From contig CANKJK010000006.1 of NCBI GenBank assembly GCA_947482665.1, positions 80,651 through 144,650 of the forward strand: DNA of 64,000 nt, in the 5' to 3' direction. A program made the position numbers and the translations under genes. Every line of letters begins with the position of its first letter. Positions within the stretch are counted from its first letter, which is position 1. The notes beneath the pieces were generated by a model. It saw nothing but the letters and a program-made list of their open reading frames with translations, was not told the origin of the DNA and searched no databases. Below, one piece after another: positions 49,868 through 59,747 of this stretch. Source of the stretch: Acidobacteriota bacterium. Lineage in GTDB: Bacteria > Acidobacteriota > Vicinamibacteria > Vicinamibacterales > UBA2999.

Positions 49868-51928
49868 GTGGCCCGTTCCCGCTCCGCAGCCCGCTCACCC
49901 ACCCCGGCGCAGGCGTCGCCCTCGTCACCCACGCCGTGGCTGGCCGTGCTCGCGCTCGTCATCCTGGGCGTGGCGGTCTACGCCAACGCGCTGGGAGGCC
50001 CGTTCCTCCTGGATGACCACCGTTCCATCCGGGAGAACACCTCAATCCAGGACCTCGGCAACCTGGCGGCGATCCTCCATCCGCCGGTGCAGAGCCCGGT
50101 CACGGGCCGGCCGGTGCCGAATCTCGCCTTCGCCCTGAACTACGCGCTCGGGGGCGAGGCCGTGGCGGGCTATCACGCGGCCAACATCGCGATGCACATC
50201 CTCGCGGCCCTGGCCATCTTTGGTCTGCTGCGCCGCACGCTGCCCCGGATGGTGGAGGGCGAATCCACTGCGCCCTCGGCCTCGCTGGACCTCGCGGCGC
50301 TGGCGGCCGCGGCGCTCTGGCTGGTGCATCCGCTCAACAGCGAATCCGTCAACTACGTGACGCAGCGGACGGAGTCGCTCCTGGGCCTCTTCTTTGTCAC
50401 GGCGCTCTGGGCCTCGACCCGCGCGCTCGACTCGCGGCAGCCCCTGCGCTGGGAGCTGGCCGCGATGCTGGCCGCCTTCTGCGCGGTCGGGTCGAAGGAA
50501 ACCGCGCTCACACTTCCGCTGGTGCTCGTCCTCTGGGACCGCGCGTTCGCGTTCGCCTCCCTTGGCGAGGCATGGGCGGCGCGCAAGCGGCTCTACCTGC
50601 TCGTGCTCGCAAGCTGGCTGCTCTTTGCCGGCTTCGCACGCGAACTGCCCTTCTTCGCGGAAAAGGGCTTCGAGCAGCACGTCTCGCGATGGGCCTACCT
50701 GCTCCATCAGGGGCCGATGGTCCTGCGCTATCTCGGGCTCACGCTCTGGCCGGACCGGCTGGTCTTCGACTACGGCGCGCCCGGGGCCCTCACGCTCGGC
50801 GCGGCGCTCCCGGCGGTGCTGGCCGTGGCGGGCCTCGGGGTGCTGACACTGGTGGCCCTGGTGCGCTGGCCGCGTCTCGGCTTCTGGGGCGCGTGGTTCT
50901 TCATCACGCTGGCACCGGCCTCCAGCTTCATTCCGATTCCCACGGAAGTCGGGGCCGAGCGGCGCATGTATCTGCCGCTCATCGCCGTGCTGGTGCTCGC
51001 GGTCTGGCTGGTGCGCGGCCTGCTGCGGCGCCTGCCGGCGCAGCCACTCCGCACGCGCGCGGGCTGGGCGGTGGCCGTGATCGCGGTGGTGGCGCTCGGC
51101 GGGGCGACCGCGGCCCGCAACCGCGACTATCAGGACGGCCTCACCATCTGGCAGACGTCGCTCGACCGCTGGCCACAGCCGCGTGCCCACGAGCACATGT
51201 CGATGTTTCTGCGTGATGCCGGACGCCTCGATGAATCCCTGGCGCACCTGCGGCTCGCCCTGCCCGAGTCACCCAATGCCCGCCACGCCCTGGCCTCGGC
51301 CCTGCTCGAGCGCGGTGAGGTGCAGGAATCGATCACGCATTTCCGGGAGTATCTGCGGCAGTGGCCCGGTGACCCGCACATCATCATGGGCCGCGAGGAG
51401 TTTGCGGTGGCCCTGCTCCAGGCCAAGGACGCCGCGGGGGCGGCCGAGCAGTTCCGCGCGATTATCGCCCTGGACCCGAAGTACGCGCGGGCGCGCATCG
51501 GCCTCGGCGATGCCCTCATCAAGCTGAATCAACCGGCCGCGGCCCGCGACGCCTATGCGGAGGCCGTGCGTCTGCAGCCGGGCAACCTGGCGGCGTTGCG
51601 GAACCTGTCGGTGCTCCAGCGAGGCAGCGGAGACCTGGTGGGAGCCATCTCGAGCCTGCGTGGCCTGGTGCGGGCGGAACCGCGCGATGTCCAGGCGCGG
51701 CAACAGCTCATTCAGCTGCTCCTGGCCACGCGCGACTTTGCCGGTGTGGAAACGGAGGTGCGGGCGCTGCTCCCGTTTACCCCCGAGGATCCGACGGCCT
51801 ACAACCTGCTCGGCGTGTCGCTGGCCTCGCAGAGCCGGGTCGGCCCGGCGCGCGACGCCTTTGAGAAGGCGCTGGCCCTCAATCCGAACGACCCGCAGGC
51901 ACGCGCCAACCTGGCGCGTCTGCGCTGA
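49868..51928 (+). CDS. TMTC-like membrane protein with C-terminal TPR repeats
   Basis: A 686-residue protein from GTG 49868. Residues about 22-435 are multi-pass membrane helices with the DUF1736/TMTC pattern: YANALGGPFLLDDHRSI, the conserved DD pair near the first loop, HPLNSESVNYVTQRTESLLGLFF, GSKETALTLPLVLVLWD and PIPTEVGAERRMYLP. The last 240 residues are TPR units (NARHALASALLERGEVQESITHF, AAEQFRAIIALDPKYARARIGLGDALIKL, AYNLLGVSLASQ). Eukaryotic TMTCs are O-mannosyltransferases (GT-C fold); bacterial relatives may glycosylate exported proteins. Activity is inferred by family. It stands alone between AcvB2 and the second DUF5916 gene. Confidence 0.82.
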   Translation: MARSRSAARSPTPAQASPSSPTPWLAVLALVILGVAVYANALGGPFLLDDHRSIRENTSIQDLGNLAAILHPPVQSPVTGRPVPNLAFALNYALGGEAVAGYHAANIAMHILAALAIFGLLRRTLPRMVEGESTAPSASLDLAALAAAALWLVHPLNSESVNYVTQRTESLLGLFFVTALWASTRALDSRQPLRWELAAMLAAFCAVGSKETALTLPLVLVLWDRAFAFASLGEAWAARKRLYLLVLASWLLFAGFARELPFFAEKGFEQHVSRWAYLLHQGPMVLRYLGLTLWPDRLVFDYGAPGALTLGAALPAVLAVAGLGVLTLVALVRWPRLGFWGAWFFITLAPASSFIPIPTEVGAERRMYLPLIAVLVLAVWLVRGLLRRLPAQPLRTRAGWAVAVIAVVALGGATAARNRDYQDGLTIWQTSLDRWPQPRAHEHMSMFLRDAGRLDESLAHLRLALPESPNARHALASALLERGEVQESITHFREYLRQWPGDPHIIMGREEFAVALLQAKDAAGAAEQFRAIIALDPKYARARIGLGDALIKLNQPAAARDAYAEAVRLQPGNLAALRNLSVLQRGSGDLVGAISSLRGLVRAEPRDVQARQQLIQLLLATRDFAGVETEVRALLPFTPEDPTAYNLLGVSLASQSRVGPARDAFEKALALNPNDPQARANLARLR

Positions 51929-51944
51929 CCGGCCGGCCTCGCGC

Positions 51945-54236
51945 CTAGAACCGCACCAGCCGGTTCACCTTCACGATGACCGCCCGGTTCTGCAACTGGG
52001 GAAACCCGGTGGGCGTCGTGTCGCGCTGGTCGTTGTAGACCACGAAGACCTCGCTGCCCGGGGAGTATTCCCACCGCAACCGCGCGTTGGTGCTGAAGGT
52101 GCGCGACGCCGAGTTGTACTGCACGAGCGCGCTGAAGAACATCCACGGCGTGAAGGTCTCGGTGATCCGGGACCCGATGAGCGTGGTGGTGAAATCCCCC
52201 TGCGGCAGCTGCACCTGGTTCACGGACAGGGTCGGCTCCATGTTGAGCCGCTTGGTGAACTCCAGGCGCCCGGAGGCCAGGCTGTAGGTGGTGCGGTGCC
52301 CGCTGTAGAAGGAGCCCACCTGCACCGACGCCGTTCCGGAGAAGGTGCGCTTCTGGCCGAGCGTGAAGGCCAGCAGGGCGTCGTTGAAGGGATAGCCGCC
52401 CACCGGCAGCGTCACACCGCGCGCGATCTGGAAGGGGCGCGGCAGGAATTCGTAGGTGTGGTTATAGGTGCCCGCCAGCCGGTCCCCGTTCTGGAACTCG
52501 ATGGCCGCGATGGCCTGGCCGGCCTCGGACTCGCGCCGGCCCTTGGTGTTGTCCACGATGAGGTAGGAGCCGGTGTAGGAGTACTTCCGGACGAGCCTGG
52601 CCTGTTTCGGCCGAGGGCTGAAGCGGAACAGCCCCTGCGTCTTGCGCATGTCCAGCCGGCGCACGAACCCGACGGCGGGATCGAACCGCGGCCCGACCAG
52701 CAGGTGCTCGGCCTGCACGCCGTAGCGGTCGCCGGTGTAGTCCAGCTGGGCGCGATAGCTGCTGTCATCACCCGCGACGCCCCTGCTGTCGCTGTGCGCC
52801 CAGTAGGCGTTGACGTTCATGTCCCGGAAGAAGCTCAGCGTGCTGTCGAGGGCGACGAGCGTGCTTCCACCCGCGCGAGTCTCACCGACCGACCGCTGGG
52901 TGGCCAGCATCCCGATGCTGCCACGACGCAGGATGTCGCGCTTCACGCGCACCACGCCGACGTTGGTGCGGGGACTACCCGTCGCCGCATCCTCCTTGGA
53001 GGCGATGTCGATGAGACCGACGACGAACCGGCCGGCCCGGCCTGTGAGGCGACCGCCGCCGAGCAGCGGCACCGACAGGCCGTTCCGAAGGCCGATGCGG
53101 CGACTGTAGAAGAGCGTCGGCACATCACCCGACGACCCGCCGCCTATGTTGAACACGCCCTGGTTCTCGAGGAAGAACTCGCGCTTCTCCGGGAAGAAGA
53201 GACTGAAGCGCGTCAGGTTCACCTGCTGTTCGTCGGCCTCCACCTGCGCGAAGTCGGTGTTGTAGGTGAAGTCGGCGGCCAGATTGTCGGTCAGGCCCCA
53301 CTTGGCATCCACGCCGGCGTCGCCCGACGGGTCGTTGCTGACCGGCGGCCGGGCGACGCGGTCCGTCGTCAGGCTTCCGGTGACATAGGGCTTGATGTCG
53401 ATGCGGGGACCGCGAGGTGGGACCTCGAGCCCTTCGAGCGTGGCGTACTGACTGACCACCTGCAGCGCCCGGGTCGCAAACGAGCGCGGCATCGGCGTGA
53501 TGAACGTGGTCTCGTTCTTCCACTTGTTCTCGCGGCGCAGCTGCATGCCCCAGGTGTGCCCGGCGCCGGATGGGTACCGGAGAGACTTGAAGGGAATGCG
53601 CGTCTCGGCCGTCCAGCCGCCCTCGAACCGGCCGGTCTGGAACTGCCACACCGGATTCCAGTCGCCGTTGTAGGTGCGCTCGTCAGTCACCTGCCCGTCC
53701 ATCCGTCCGCCGATGGGGGTCACGGTGAAAAGCAGCCCGTTGCGGTGGTCGTGAAAGGTATCGAAGGCGAAGCCGATGAAGTCCTGCTGGGCGAGCGTAA
53801 AGGAGTCGCGCCGCATCTCATCGGCCACCATCCGCTCCAGGTGGTCCTCCCAGCAGCGGGCGCTCACATAGATCGCATCGTTGTCGAAGAAGATCCACAT
53901 CTCGGTCTTCTGCGAGGCGGGCGGACCATTGAGCGGCTCGGCCTGGATGAACTGATCGATGGCGGGCACATCGCGATACACCGCTTCGTCCAGCTTCCCG
54001 TCCAGCTTCAGGGGAGCCGTGATCCGCACGGCGTGCAGCGTGGTCTTGCCGGCGGCATCCCGCGTGAGGACCTGCGGCACCTGCCCCGTCTGGGCCGGCG
54101 CTGACGCCGCGGCAGGAGCGGGTCGCGGGGTCGGCCGGGCCGCGGTCTGAGCGCCCACGATGGCCGGCGGGAGGGCCTGCAGCCCGAGGAGCGCGACGAG
54201 AACCGCGACGTGGCGGCTGGATCGATGCATCGGCAT
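51945..54236 (-). CDS. DUF5916 outer-membrane protein with CBM9-like domain (second copy)
   Basis: A 763-residue paralogue of the protein at 2653-4950. Signal peptide: RHVAVLVALLGLQALPPAIVGAQ. CBM9-like domain about 75-250 (DGKLDEAVYRDV, SQKTEMWIFFDNDAIYVSARC, DWNPVWQFQTGRFEGGWTAETRIPF). DUF5916 barrel to the end (FFPEKREFFLENQGVF, FYSRRIGLRNG, last residue Phe in NRLVRF). Both copies share the strand order and the ending pattern (RLRWEYSxGSExFVVYN). It converges with the TMTC-like gene, 16 bases apart. The family is abundant in Acidobacteriota and often lies near glycan or peptidase genes. Substrate unknown. Confidence 0.88.
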   Translation of the reverse strand: MPMHRSSRHVAVLVALLGLQALPPAIVGAQTAARPTPRPAPAAASAPAQTGQVPQVLTRDAAGKTTLHAVRITAPLKLDGKLDEAVYRDVPAIDQFIQAEPLNGPPASQKTEMWIFFDNDAIYVSARCWEDHLERMVADEMRRDSFTLAQQDFIGFAFDTFHDHRNGLLFTVTPIGGRMDGQVTDERTYNGDWNPVWQFQTGRFEGGWTAETRIPFKSLRYPSGAGHTWGMQLRRENKWKNETTFITPMPRSFATRALQVVSQYATLEGLEVPPRGPRIDIKPYVTGSLTTDRVARPPVSNDPSGDAGVDAKWGLTDNLAADFTYNTDFAQVEADEQQVNLTRFSLFFPEKREFFLENQGVFNIGGGSSGDVPTLFYSRRIGLRNGLSVPLLGGGRLTGRAGRFVVGLIDIASKEDAATGSPRTNVGVVRVKRDILRRGSIGMLATQRSVGETRAGGSTLVALDSTLSFFRDMNVNAYWAHSDSRGVAGDDSSYRAQLDYTGDRYGVQAEHLLVGPRFDPAVGFVRRLDMRKTQGLFRFSPRPKQARLVRKYSYTGSYLIVDNTKGRRESEAGQAIAAIEFQNGDRLAGTYNHTYEFLPRPFQIARGVTLPVGGYPFNDALLAFTLGQKRTFSGTASVQVGSFYSGHRTTYSLASGRLEFTKRLNMEPTLSVNQVQLPQGDFTTTLIGSRITETFTPWMFFSALVQYNSASRTFSTNARLRWEYSPGSEVFVVYNDQRDTTPTGFPQLQNRAVIVKVNRLVRF

Positions 54237-54278
54237 GTTACGATTGGTGATTCCTGAGGGCCTCCACGGCCCGTGTGT

Positions 54279-54354
54279 GGTGGGCGTAGCTCAATGGTAG
54301 AGCACCGGCCTGTGGCGCCGGACGTTGCGGGTTCGATCCCCGTCGCCCACCCCA
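54279..54354 (+). tRNA. tRNA-His (anticodon GUG)
   Basis: The cloverleaf runs from GTGGGCG (54280-54286) to CGCCCAC (54344-54350), with anticodon stem CCGGC/GCCGG around CTGTGGC and T arm GGGTTCGATCCCC. The anticodon GUG reads CAC/CAT. Position 73 is C (54351), pairing with an encoded G at -1 (54279), the histidine identity element. CCA is encoded (54352-54354). Confidence 0.97.
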
Positions 54355-54394
54355 GTCTATCGAATCATCCGTAAGCTATGCTGGCCGTGGGTCC

Positions 54395-55336
54395 ATGGCA
54401 CACGCCCACGCCGGTCACGCGCATTCCCACGACCACGCACACACCGTCCCGGACCGGACGATGGGCGCCGCACTCGGCCTCACGCTGAGCTTTGTGGCCC
54501 TCGAGGCCCTCGGCGGGTGGCACGCGCACAGCCTGGCGCTCCTCTCAGACGCCGGCCACAACCTGGCCGATGCCGCCGCGCTCGGACTCACCTGGTACGG
54601 CATCCACGCGGCCCGCAAACCCGCGCACCACGGCATGACCTTCGGCTACCACCGCGTGGGCATCTTCGCGGCGCTGGTCAACGGGATCGGGCTCCTCGTC
54701 ATCGCGGCCTTCATCCTCTGGGAGGCCGTGCAGCGTCTTCGGCATCCCGAGCCGGCCAGCGGCGCCATGATGATGGGCGTGGCCGCCGCCGCGGTGGTGG
54801 TCAACCTCCTCATCGGCCTCTGGCTGCACGCGGGTGCCCGGCACAACCTGAATGTGCGCAGCGCCTATCTGCACATGCTGGGGGATGCGGCCTCGGCGGC
54901 GGGCGTCGTCCTCGCCGGCGCACTGGTGGTCATGACCGGCACCACCCTGGCGGACCCGGTCATCTCGCTGCTCATTGCCGCGCTGATCATCTACAGCAGT
55001 TTCGGCATCCTGCGCGAAAGCGCCACGGTCCTGCTCGAAGGCACGCCCCTCGGCGTGGAGATGCCCGCCGTCATCGACGTCATCACGCGCGTGCCGGGTG
55101 TCCTCGACGTCCACGACCTGCACATCTGGATGGTCGGGCCCGGCATCGTGGCCTGCAGCTGCCACATCGTCGTGACCGATCAGCCCATCAGCGACGGCCA
55201 GCAGGTGGTGCGGTGCGTGGTCCAGGCCCTGGAGGAGGGGTTCCAGATCACCCATGCGACGGTGCAGGTGGAGGCGGAGGGCTGCACGGCCTCGGACCTC
55301 TACTGCATGGGCGCGAGTGCGACTACGGGCGCGTAA
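54395..55336 (+). CDS. Cation diffusion facilitator (CzcD-like)
   Basis: A 313-residue membrane transporter of the CDF family. His-rich start (AHAHAGHAHSHDHAHT), six transmembrane helices, metal-site residues in HSLALLSDAGHNLADA (H55, D59) and YLHMLGDAASAAG (H160, D164), and a cytoplasmic ferredoxin-like C-terminal domain (GVLDVHDLHIWMVGPG). Exports Zn2+, Co2+, Cd2+ or similar in exchange for protons. It starts 40 bases after tRNA-His and converges with the methyltransferase gene, overlapping it by 14 bases. Confidence 0.93.
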   Translation: MAHAHAGHAHSHDHAHTVPDRTMGAALGLTLSFVALEALGGWHAHSLALLSDAGHNLADAAALGLTWYGIHAARKPAHHGMTFGYHRVGIFAALVNGIGLLVIAAFILWEAVQRLRHPEPASGAMMMGVAAAAVVVNLLIGLWLHAGARHNLNVRSAYLHMLGDAASAAGVVLAGALVVMTGTTLADPVISLLIAALIIYSSFGILRESATVLLEGTPLGVEMPAVIDVITRVPGVLDVHDLHIWMVGPGIVACSCHIVVTDQPISDGQQVVRCVVQALEEGFQITHATVQVEAEGCTASDLYCMGASATTGA

Positions 55337-56030
55337 AGATCAGCAGGTGCTGCCAGGGCAGGTCGTTCAGCACCTTCGCGAGCACGAACCCTTCGTGCTC
55401 GATCTCGAGCTTGGCCACCTGCACCGACATCTTGTGCAGGGTCTGGATCGGGACCTTCGGATCCTCGGCGCGATACTCCAGCAGGATCAGGCGTCCACCG
55501 GGCTTGAGCGCCTCGCGCAGATGCGTGAGCACGGCCTGCGGCTCGTGCAGCTCGTGGTACACGTCCACCATCAACGCCATGTCGAGGGTATTGGGCGGGA
55601 GCTTCGGGTTGTCCTCCGCGCCGAGCACGAGCGTGACGTTCTTGACCGGGGTGTAGCCGAGCTTGGACTTGATGATGTCCAGCATCTCCTGCTGGATGTC
55701 GGCGGCGTACACACGGCCCGTGGGTCCTACCAGCTCAGCCATCTTCAGCGCGAAATAGCCTGAGCCCGCGCCCACGTCCGCCACGACGTCGCCCGGCTTG
55801 AGCCCCAGGAGGGCGATGGCCTTCTTCGGCGCCTCTTCGTCCTCGCGCTCGGGGCGGTCCAGCCACGACGCACCAGCCGCGCTCATCGTGTTGGCGAAGA
55901 ACCGGCCACTGACGGGGTGACGCCCGTCGTCCTGTGCCCGCGCAGGCGCCGTGGCGAGCGCCACGGCCAACGCCGCGAGCGCCAGTGCGCGAAGGAGACG
56001 CAGACGCATCGGGTGAGTGAAGGTGGCCAT
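55323..56030 (-). CDS. Class I methyltransferase with an export signal
   Basis: A 235-residue SAM-methyltransferase-fold protein: motif I (VADVGAGSGYFALKMAEL), acidic residue after strand 2 (YAADIQQEML), LMVDVYHELHEPQAVLTHL (motif IV area) and LKPGGRLILLEY. But the N-terminus is a signal peptide (LRLLRALALAALAVALATAPARAQ, from the second Met at 56009). SAM is not expected in the periplasm, so either the signal is not used or the domain has another role. Its start lies four bases after the TonB-receptor stop, so both are one operon. The 3' end overlaps the convergent cation exporter gene by 14 bases. Confidence 0.85.
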   Translation of the reverse strand: MATFTHPMRLRLLRALALAALAVALATAPARAQDDGRHPVSGRFFANTMSAAGASWLDRPEREDEEAPKKAIALLGLKPGDVVADVGAGSGYFALKMAELVGPTGRVYAADIQQEMLDIIKSKLGYTPVKNVTLVLGAEDNPKLPPNTLDMALMVDVYHELHEPQAVLTHLREALKPGGRLILLEYRAEDPKVPIQTLHKMSVQVAKLEIEHEGFVLAKVLNDLPWQHLLIFTRP

Positions 56031-56034
56031 GGCC

Positions 56035-58173
56035 TTAGAACCCGATCCGGACTTCGCCCACGATCTGCCGCTTCAGCACGTCGCCGAAGCTGTGCTGCAG
56101 CACCGTGCGGTTGCCAAGGTTGTTCACCTTGAGGCTCGTCGTCACCCGGCTGTCGAACCACTTCACGCCCAGTGTGCCGTTCACCGTCGTGAAGGCGTCG
56201 GTGGCGGCCGAGTACCGCGAGTCGAGGACGTCCTGCCAGAAGGCGTCGCCGGTATAGCTGACATTCATATTGCCGAGCCACCGCTTGTAGCCGAAGTCGA
56301 ATCCGGCGTTGAAGCGGTTCTTCGCGGGAATATTGATCTCGGAGAGCGCGAAGCCTTCGGCGAGCGGGGTCCACTGATGCGAGTAGTTCGTGAACACATT
56401 GAGATACCGGTTCACCGCCATGTCCACGCCCAGCTCGACGCCCTTGTCCTTCACCGTGCCCAGGTTGCGGTAGGTGAAGGCAGAGGGAAGCCCTGCCCCG
56501 CCGGTCTGCGCAGCCAGCAGCTCAAGCACGACAGGCGGCAGCGGCCAGTTGGGCGGCGGCGCCGCGGCCGTATAGCGCGCGGACTGGCTGAAGAAGATCG
56601 CGTTGTCCGTGGCGTTGCGGTAGACGGCCGCGGTGACCGTGGCGCGGTTGCGGATGACGCCCGTGTACCCCAGCTCGACGGCCGTCATCGTCTCCTGCTT
56701 CAGCCCCGTATTGCCCGCCGCAAGAATCGGGAAGTTGAAGACCTGTCCCGCCAGCAACGGATTGATGGACCCGAGATTGAGCTGGTTGATGAGGCCCTGC
56801 TGGATGTTGTTGTTGATATAGGACGGCGCCCGGAAGGCGCGGTTGACGGACACGCGAATCGTCTGGCTCTTCCGGGGCTTGACGAGAAAGGTCGTGCGCG
56901 GCGAGAAGACCGCATTCGCAATCGACGAGAACTTGTCGACGCGCCCACCGACCACCCACCGGAACCTGTCGCTCAGGAAGATTTCGTCTTGCACATACGC
57001 GCCGCCTTCATTCCGGTCGGCACGACCGGGTGCGATCGAGATGTCGAACGTGTTGTGCCGGTAGTTGCCACCGTAGGTCAGCACGTGGCGCTTGGCGAGC
57101 GCCTTCGTGTCCCCGGCCTCGACGTCGAAGGTCTTGGTGTCGAAGACGAGCCCGAGCGGGCGGCCGTTCGTCGCAACGCTCAGCAGATTCGCGGCGTCGC
57201 CGTTGAGGATATTGGTGAAGAACGCGATGCGGCGCGCACCCTTCGTATAGCGGCTGGAGAGATACGTCAGTCCCGACCCCTGACGGATGTCGAAGGGACC
57301 GATGCCGGAGTGGATGATGCCCTCGGTCCCGGCGTAGCCGCCTGACAACGAGAGCGTGCCCTGCTGATTCGGCAGGTCGTAGTCGAGCCGGGCATCCACC
57401 TTCGGCTGCTGCGTGCCCGTGTTGGTGAACGCGGGATAGGGCGTCTTGAAGCTGTTGGGGATGACACCGGTCGGCCGCGGGAGCGGGTCCTGCGAGAGAT
57501 ACCCCGCCGAGACCTTGAACGCCACCCGGTCGTTGACCGCCTGCGCGTGCGAACCGGTGATCGAGAAGATCGACCCCGCACCGGGCTTCGACGTGCCGAC
57601 CGTCCGATCAAACCCTCCGAAGGTCACCGTCATCGCCGAGCCGCCCTGCGCCGCCAGCTCGCGCGGGGTCTTCGTGATCACGTTCACCACGCCGGTCATG
57701 GCGTTGGCCCCCCAGACGGCCGACGCCGGTCCGCGGATCACTTCAATCTGCCGGATGTCGTTGACATTGCTCGGGACCAGGTCCCACATGACCATGCCGA
57801 AGAAGTCGAGATAGATGCTGCGTCCATCCACCAGCGCCAGTTGCGACGTGGCCAGTGTGGATGTGGCGCCGCGAGCCGTGATGTTGATGTCGCGGGCCGA
57901 GACCTGCGTCACATTGACGCCCGGCACGGATCGGAGCAGATCGCCCATATTGGCCGCGGGCGAGCGCTGAATCGTGCTGGTCGTGACCACGCTCACGGTG
58001 GCCGGCGCATTGACCAGCGCCTCCTCCGAGCGCGACGCCGTGACGACGACCTGCTCTTCGAACGCCGGCTTTGGATCCGCCTCTCCGGCCTGAGCCGGAG
58101 CCTGCGCCCAGAGGGGCAGCACCCACGCCAATACGCCACCGATACCGAGTACGACAGACCGCATCCGCATCAT
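56035..58173 (-). CDS. TonB-dependent outer-membrane receptor
   Basis: A 712-residue receptor. ATG 58173 follows GGGAGAG. Signal: RSVVLGIGGVLAWVLPLWAQ. TonB box-like region EEQVVVTASRSEEALVNAP, plug domain about 60-175 (NMGDLLRSVPGVNV, LALVDGRSIYLDFFG, IEVIRGPASAVWGANAMTGVVNVITKTPRE), then a 22-strand-type barrel ending VGEVRIGF with terminal Phe. In contrast to the receptor at 7981 it has no carboxypeptidase-like front domain and is of iron/cobalamin-receptor type. It is followed by the exported methyltransferase in the same operon. Substrate unknown. Confidence 0.92.
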   Translation of the reverse strand: MMRMRSVVLGIGGVLAWVLPLWAQAPAQAGEADPKPAFEEQVVVTASRSEEALVNAPATVSVVTTSTIQRSPAANMGDLLRSVPGVNVTQVSARDINITARGATSTLATSQLALVDGRSIYLDFFGMVMWDLVPSNVNDIRQIEVIRGPASAVWGANAMTGVVNVITKTPRELAAQGGSAMTVTFGGFDRTVGTSKPGAGSIFSITGSHAQAVNDRVAFKVSAGYLSQDPLPRPTGVIPNSFKTPYPAFTNTGTQQPKVDARLDYDLPNQQGTLSLSGGYAGTEGIIHSGIGPFDIRQGSGLTYLSSRYTKGARRIAFFTNILNGDAANLLSVATNGRPLGLVFDTKTFDVEAGDTKALAKRHVLTYGGNYRHNTFDISIAPGRADRNEGGAYVQDEIFLSDRFRWVVGGRVDKFSSIANAVFSPRTTFLVKPRKSQTIRVSVNRAFRAPSYINNNIQQGLINQLNLGSINPLLAGQVFNFPILAAGNTGLKQETMTAVELGYTGVIRNRATVTAAVYRNATDNAIFFSQSARYTAAAPPPNWPLPPVVLELLAAQTGGAGLPSAFTYRNLGTVKDKGVELGVDMAVNRYLNVFTNYSHQWTPLAEGFALSEINIPAKNRFNAGFDFGYKRWLGNMNVSYTGDAFWQDVLDSRYSAATDAFTTVNGTLGVKWFDSRVTTSLKVNNLGNRTVLQHSFGDVLKRQIVGEVRIGF

Positions 58174-58359
58174 CGCTCTCCCTCGCGCGTCCATGCGCAC
58201 ACCTGCCACGGCAAGGGCCTATTCTGGGCGCTCAGGCCCAGCCCGTCAAACGTGGGCGCCGATCGCGCCAGGGACCGCGTGGTATCATCTGGCCTTCCGT
58301 TCGCAGGCAGCATCGCTGCCACCCGCGCCGGATTCCGCGTGCCACCGCACCACCCGCAC

Positions 58360-58436
<77 letters not shown>

Positions 58437-58454
58437 CCTCTGCAAGGATCTCGC

Positions 58455-59603
58455 ATGCGCACGACTGCCGTGACCTCCCTGGCCCTGTTGCTCGGCCTGG
58501 CTGCCGCGTTCACCTCGCCCGCCCTTCGCGCGGCCGCGCCCACGGGCAGCGAACGCGTGATGGCGCCGGTCTTCGAGTTCGATCCGACGTGGCCGCGACA
58601 GCCCTTCCCGAACAAATGGATCGTCGGCAACGTCATCGGCGTGGCCGTCGACGCCAAAGACCATGTCTGGATCCTGCATCGCCCGTCGGGCCTGACCGAC
58701 GGCGAGAAGGCGGCGGCCCTGAATCCGCCGGCGGCCGAGTGCTGCATCCCGGCCCCGCAGGTAATCGAGTTCGACCAACAGGGCGCGCTCGTGCAGGCCT
58801 GGGGCGGCCCCGGCGAGGGCTACACGTGGCCCGCGCCCGGCGGCGAGCACGGGCTGAGCGTCGACCATCAGGGCAACGTGTGGGTGGGCAATCTCAACGA
58901 CTCGCACCTGCTCAAGTTCACGAGCCAGGGCCGGTTCCTGCTGCAGTTCGGGCGGCCTGGCGCAGGCAAGACCGCGAGCACCGACCTGACGGCGCTGGCC
59001 GGCGCGACAGCCTCGGTCGACCCGACGGCCAACGAAGTCTTCGTCGCCGACGGCTACCGGCACCGGCGTGTCGTCGTGTTCGATGCCACGACTGGCGCCT
59101 ACAAGCGTCAATGGGGTGCCTACGGCAAGTCGCCCGACGATGCGCTGCCCGTGAAGTACGTGCCGGACCCGGCGGCGCCGCTGCCCTCGCAGTTCGATCT
59201 GGTCACCTGCGCGCATGTCAGCCACGACGGGCTCGTGTATGTCTGCGACCGGAACAACCACCGCTTCCAGGTGTTCAAGACAGACGGCACGTTCGTCACG
59301 GAGAAGGTGATCTCACCGCGGACCCTCGGTGGCACGGTCCACGATGTCGCGTTCTCCCATGACAAGGAGCAGCGCTTCCTCTACGTGCCGGATGTGCGCA
59401 ACTCGAAAGTGTTCATCCTCCGCCGAAGCGACCTGGCCATCGTCGGCTCGTTCGGGCATGCCGGTCACTTCCCCGGCGGCTTCACCAACGGCAGCAGCCT
59501 CGCCGTGGACTCGAAGGGCAACATCTACGTCGCCGAAGGCGCCGACGGCAAGCGCGTGCAGCGCTTCCTCTACAAGGGCCTCCGGCCGTCATCCATCCAG
59601 TAA
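58455..59603 (+). CDS. Exported NHL-repeat beta-propeller protein (second copy)
   Basis: A 382-residue protein with signal peptide ([16 protein letters not shown]) and NHL blades ([90 protein letters not shown]). It shares blade order with the protein at 29534-30694 (for example [18 protein letters not shown]), so they are paralogues. One odd pair of Cys (AECCIPAP near residue 97). Starts 18 bases after tRNA-Arg(CCG). It precedes the quinoprotein gene by about 145 bases. Ligand unknown. Confidence 0.85.
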   Translation: MRTTAVTSLALLLGLAAAFTSPALRAAAPTGSERVMAPVFEFDPTWPRQPFPNKWIVGNVIGVAVDAKDHVWILHRPSGLTDGEKAAALNPPAAECCIPAPQVIEFDQQGALVQAWGGPGEGYTWPAPGGEHGLSVDHQGNVWVGNLNDSHLLKFTSQGRFLLQFGRPGAGKTASTDLTALAGATASVDPTANEVFVADGYRHRRVVVFDATTGAYKRQWGAYGKSPDDALPVKYVPDPAAPLPSQFDLVTCAHVSHDGLVYVCDRNNHRFQVFKTDGTFVTEKVISPRTLGGTVHDVAFSHDKEQRFLYVPDVRNSKVFILRRSDLAIVGSFGHAGHFPGGFTNGSSLAVDSKGNIYVAEGADGKRVQRFLYKGLRPSSIQ

Positions 59604-59747
59604 CGCTGCCCCAGAGCGGCAGTGCGCCGCGCCCCACGCGAACCCGCTGCACCCAAGGCCCGACACACCGTGACCCGACGCGCAGCGCCGGGGTGCGGCT
59701 GAAGATCGCGTGGTCGCTCCAGTAGAATGCCGCCCGGAGTCGACCTG

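Noticed and set aside
58174..58359. Possible riboswitch upstream of the TonB receptor at 56035
   Set aside because: No B12-box or other conserved aptamer sequence was seen; the region also carries the start of tRNA-Arg transcription on the other strand.
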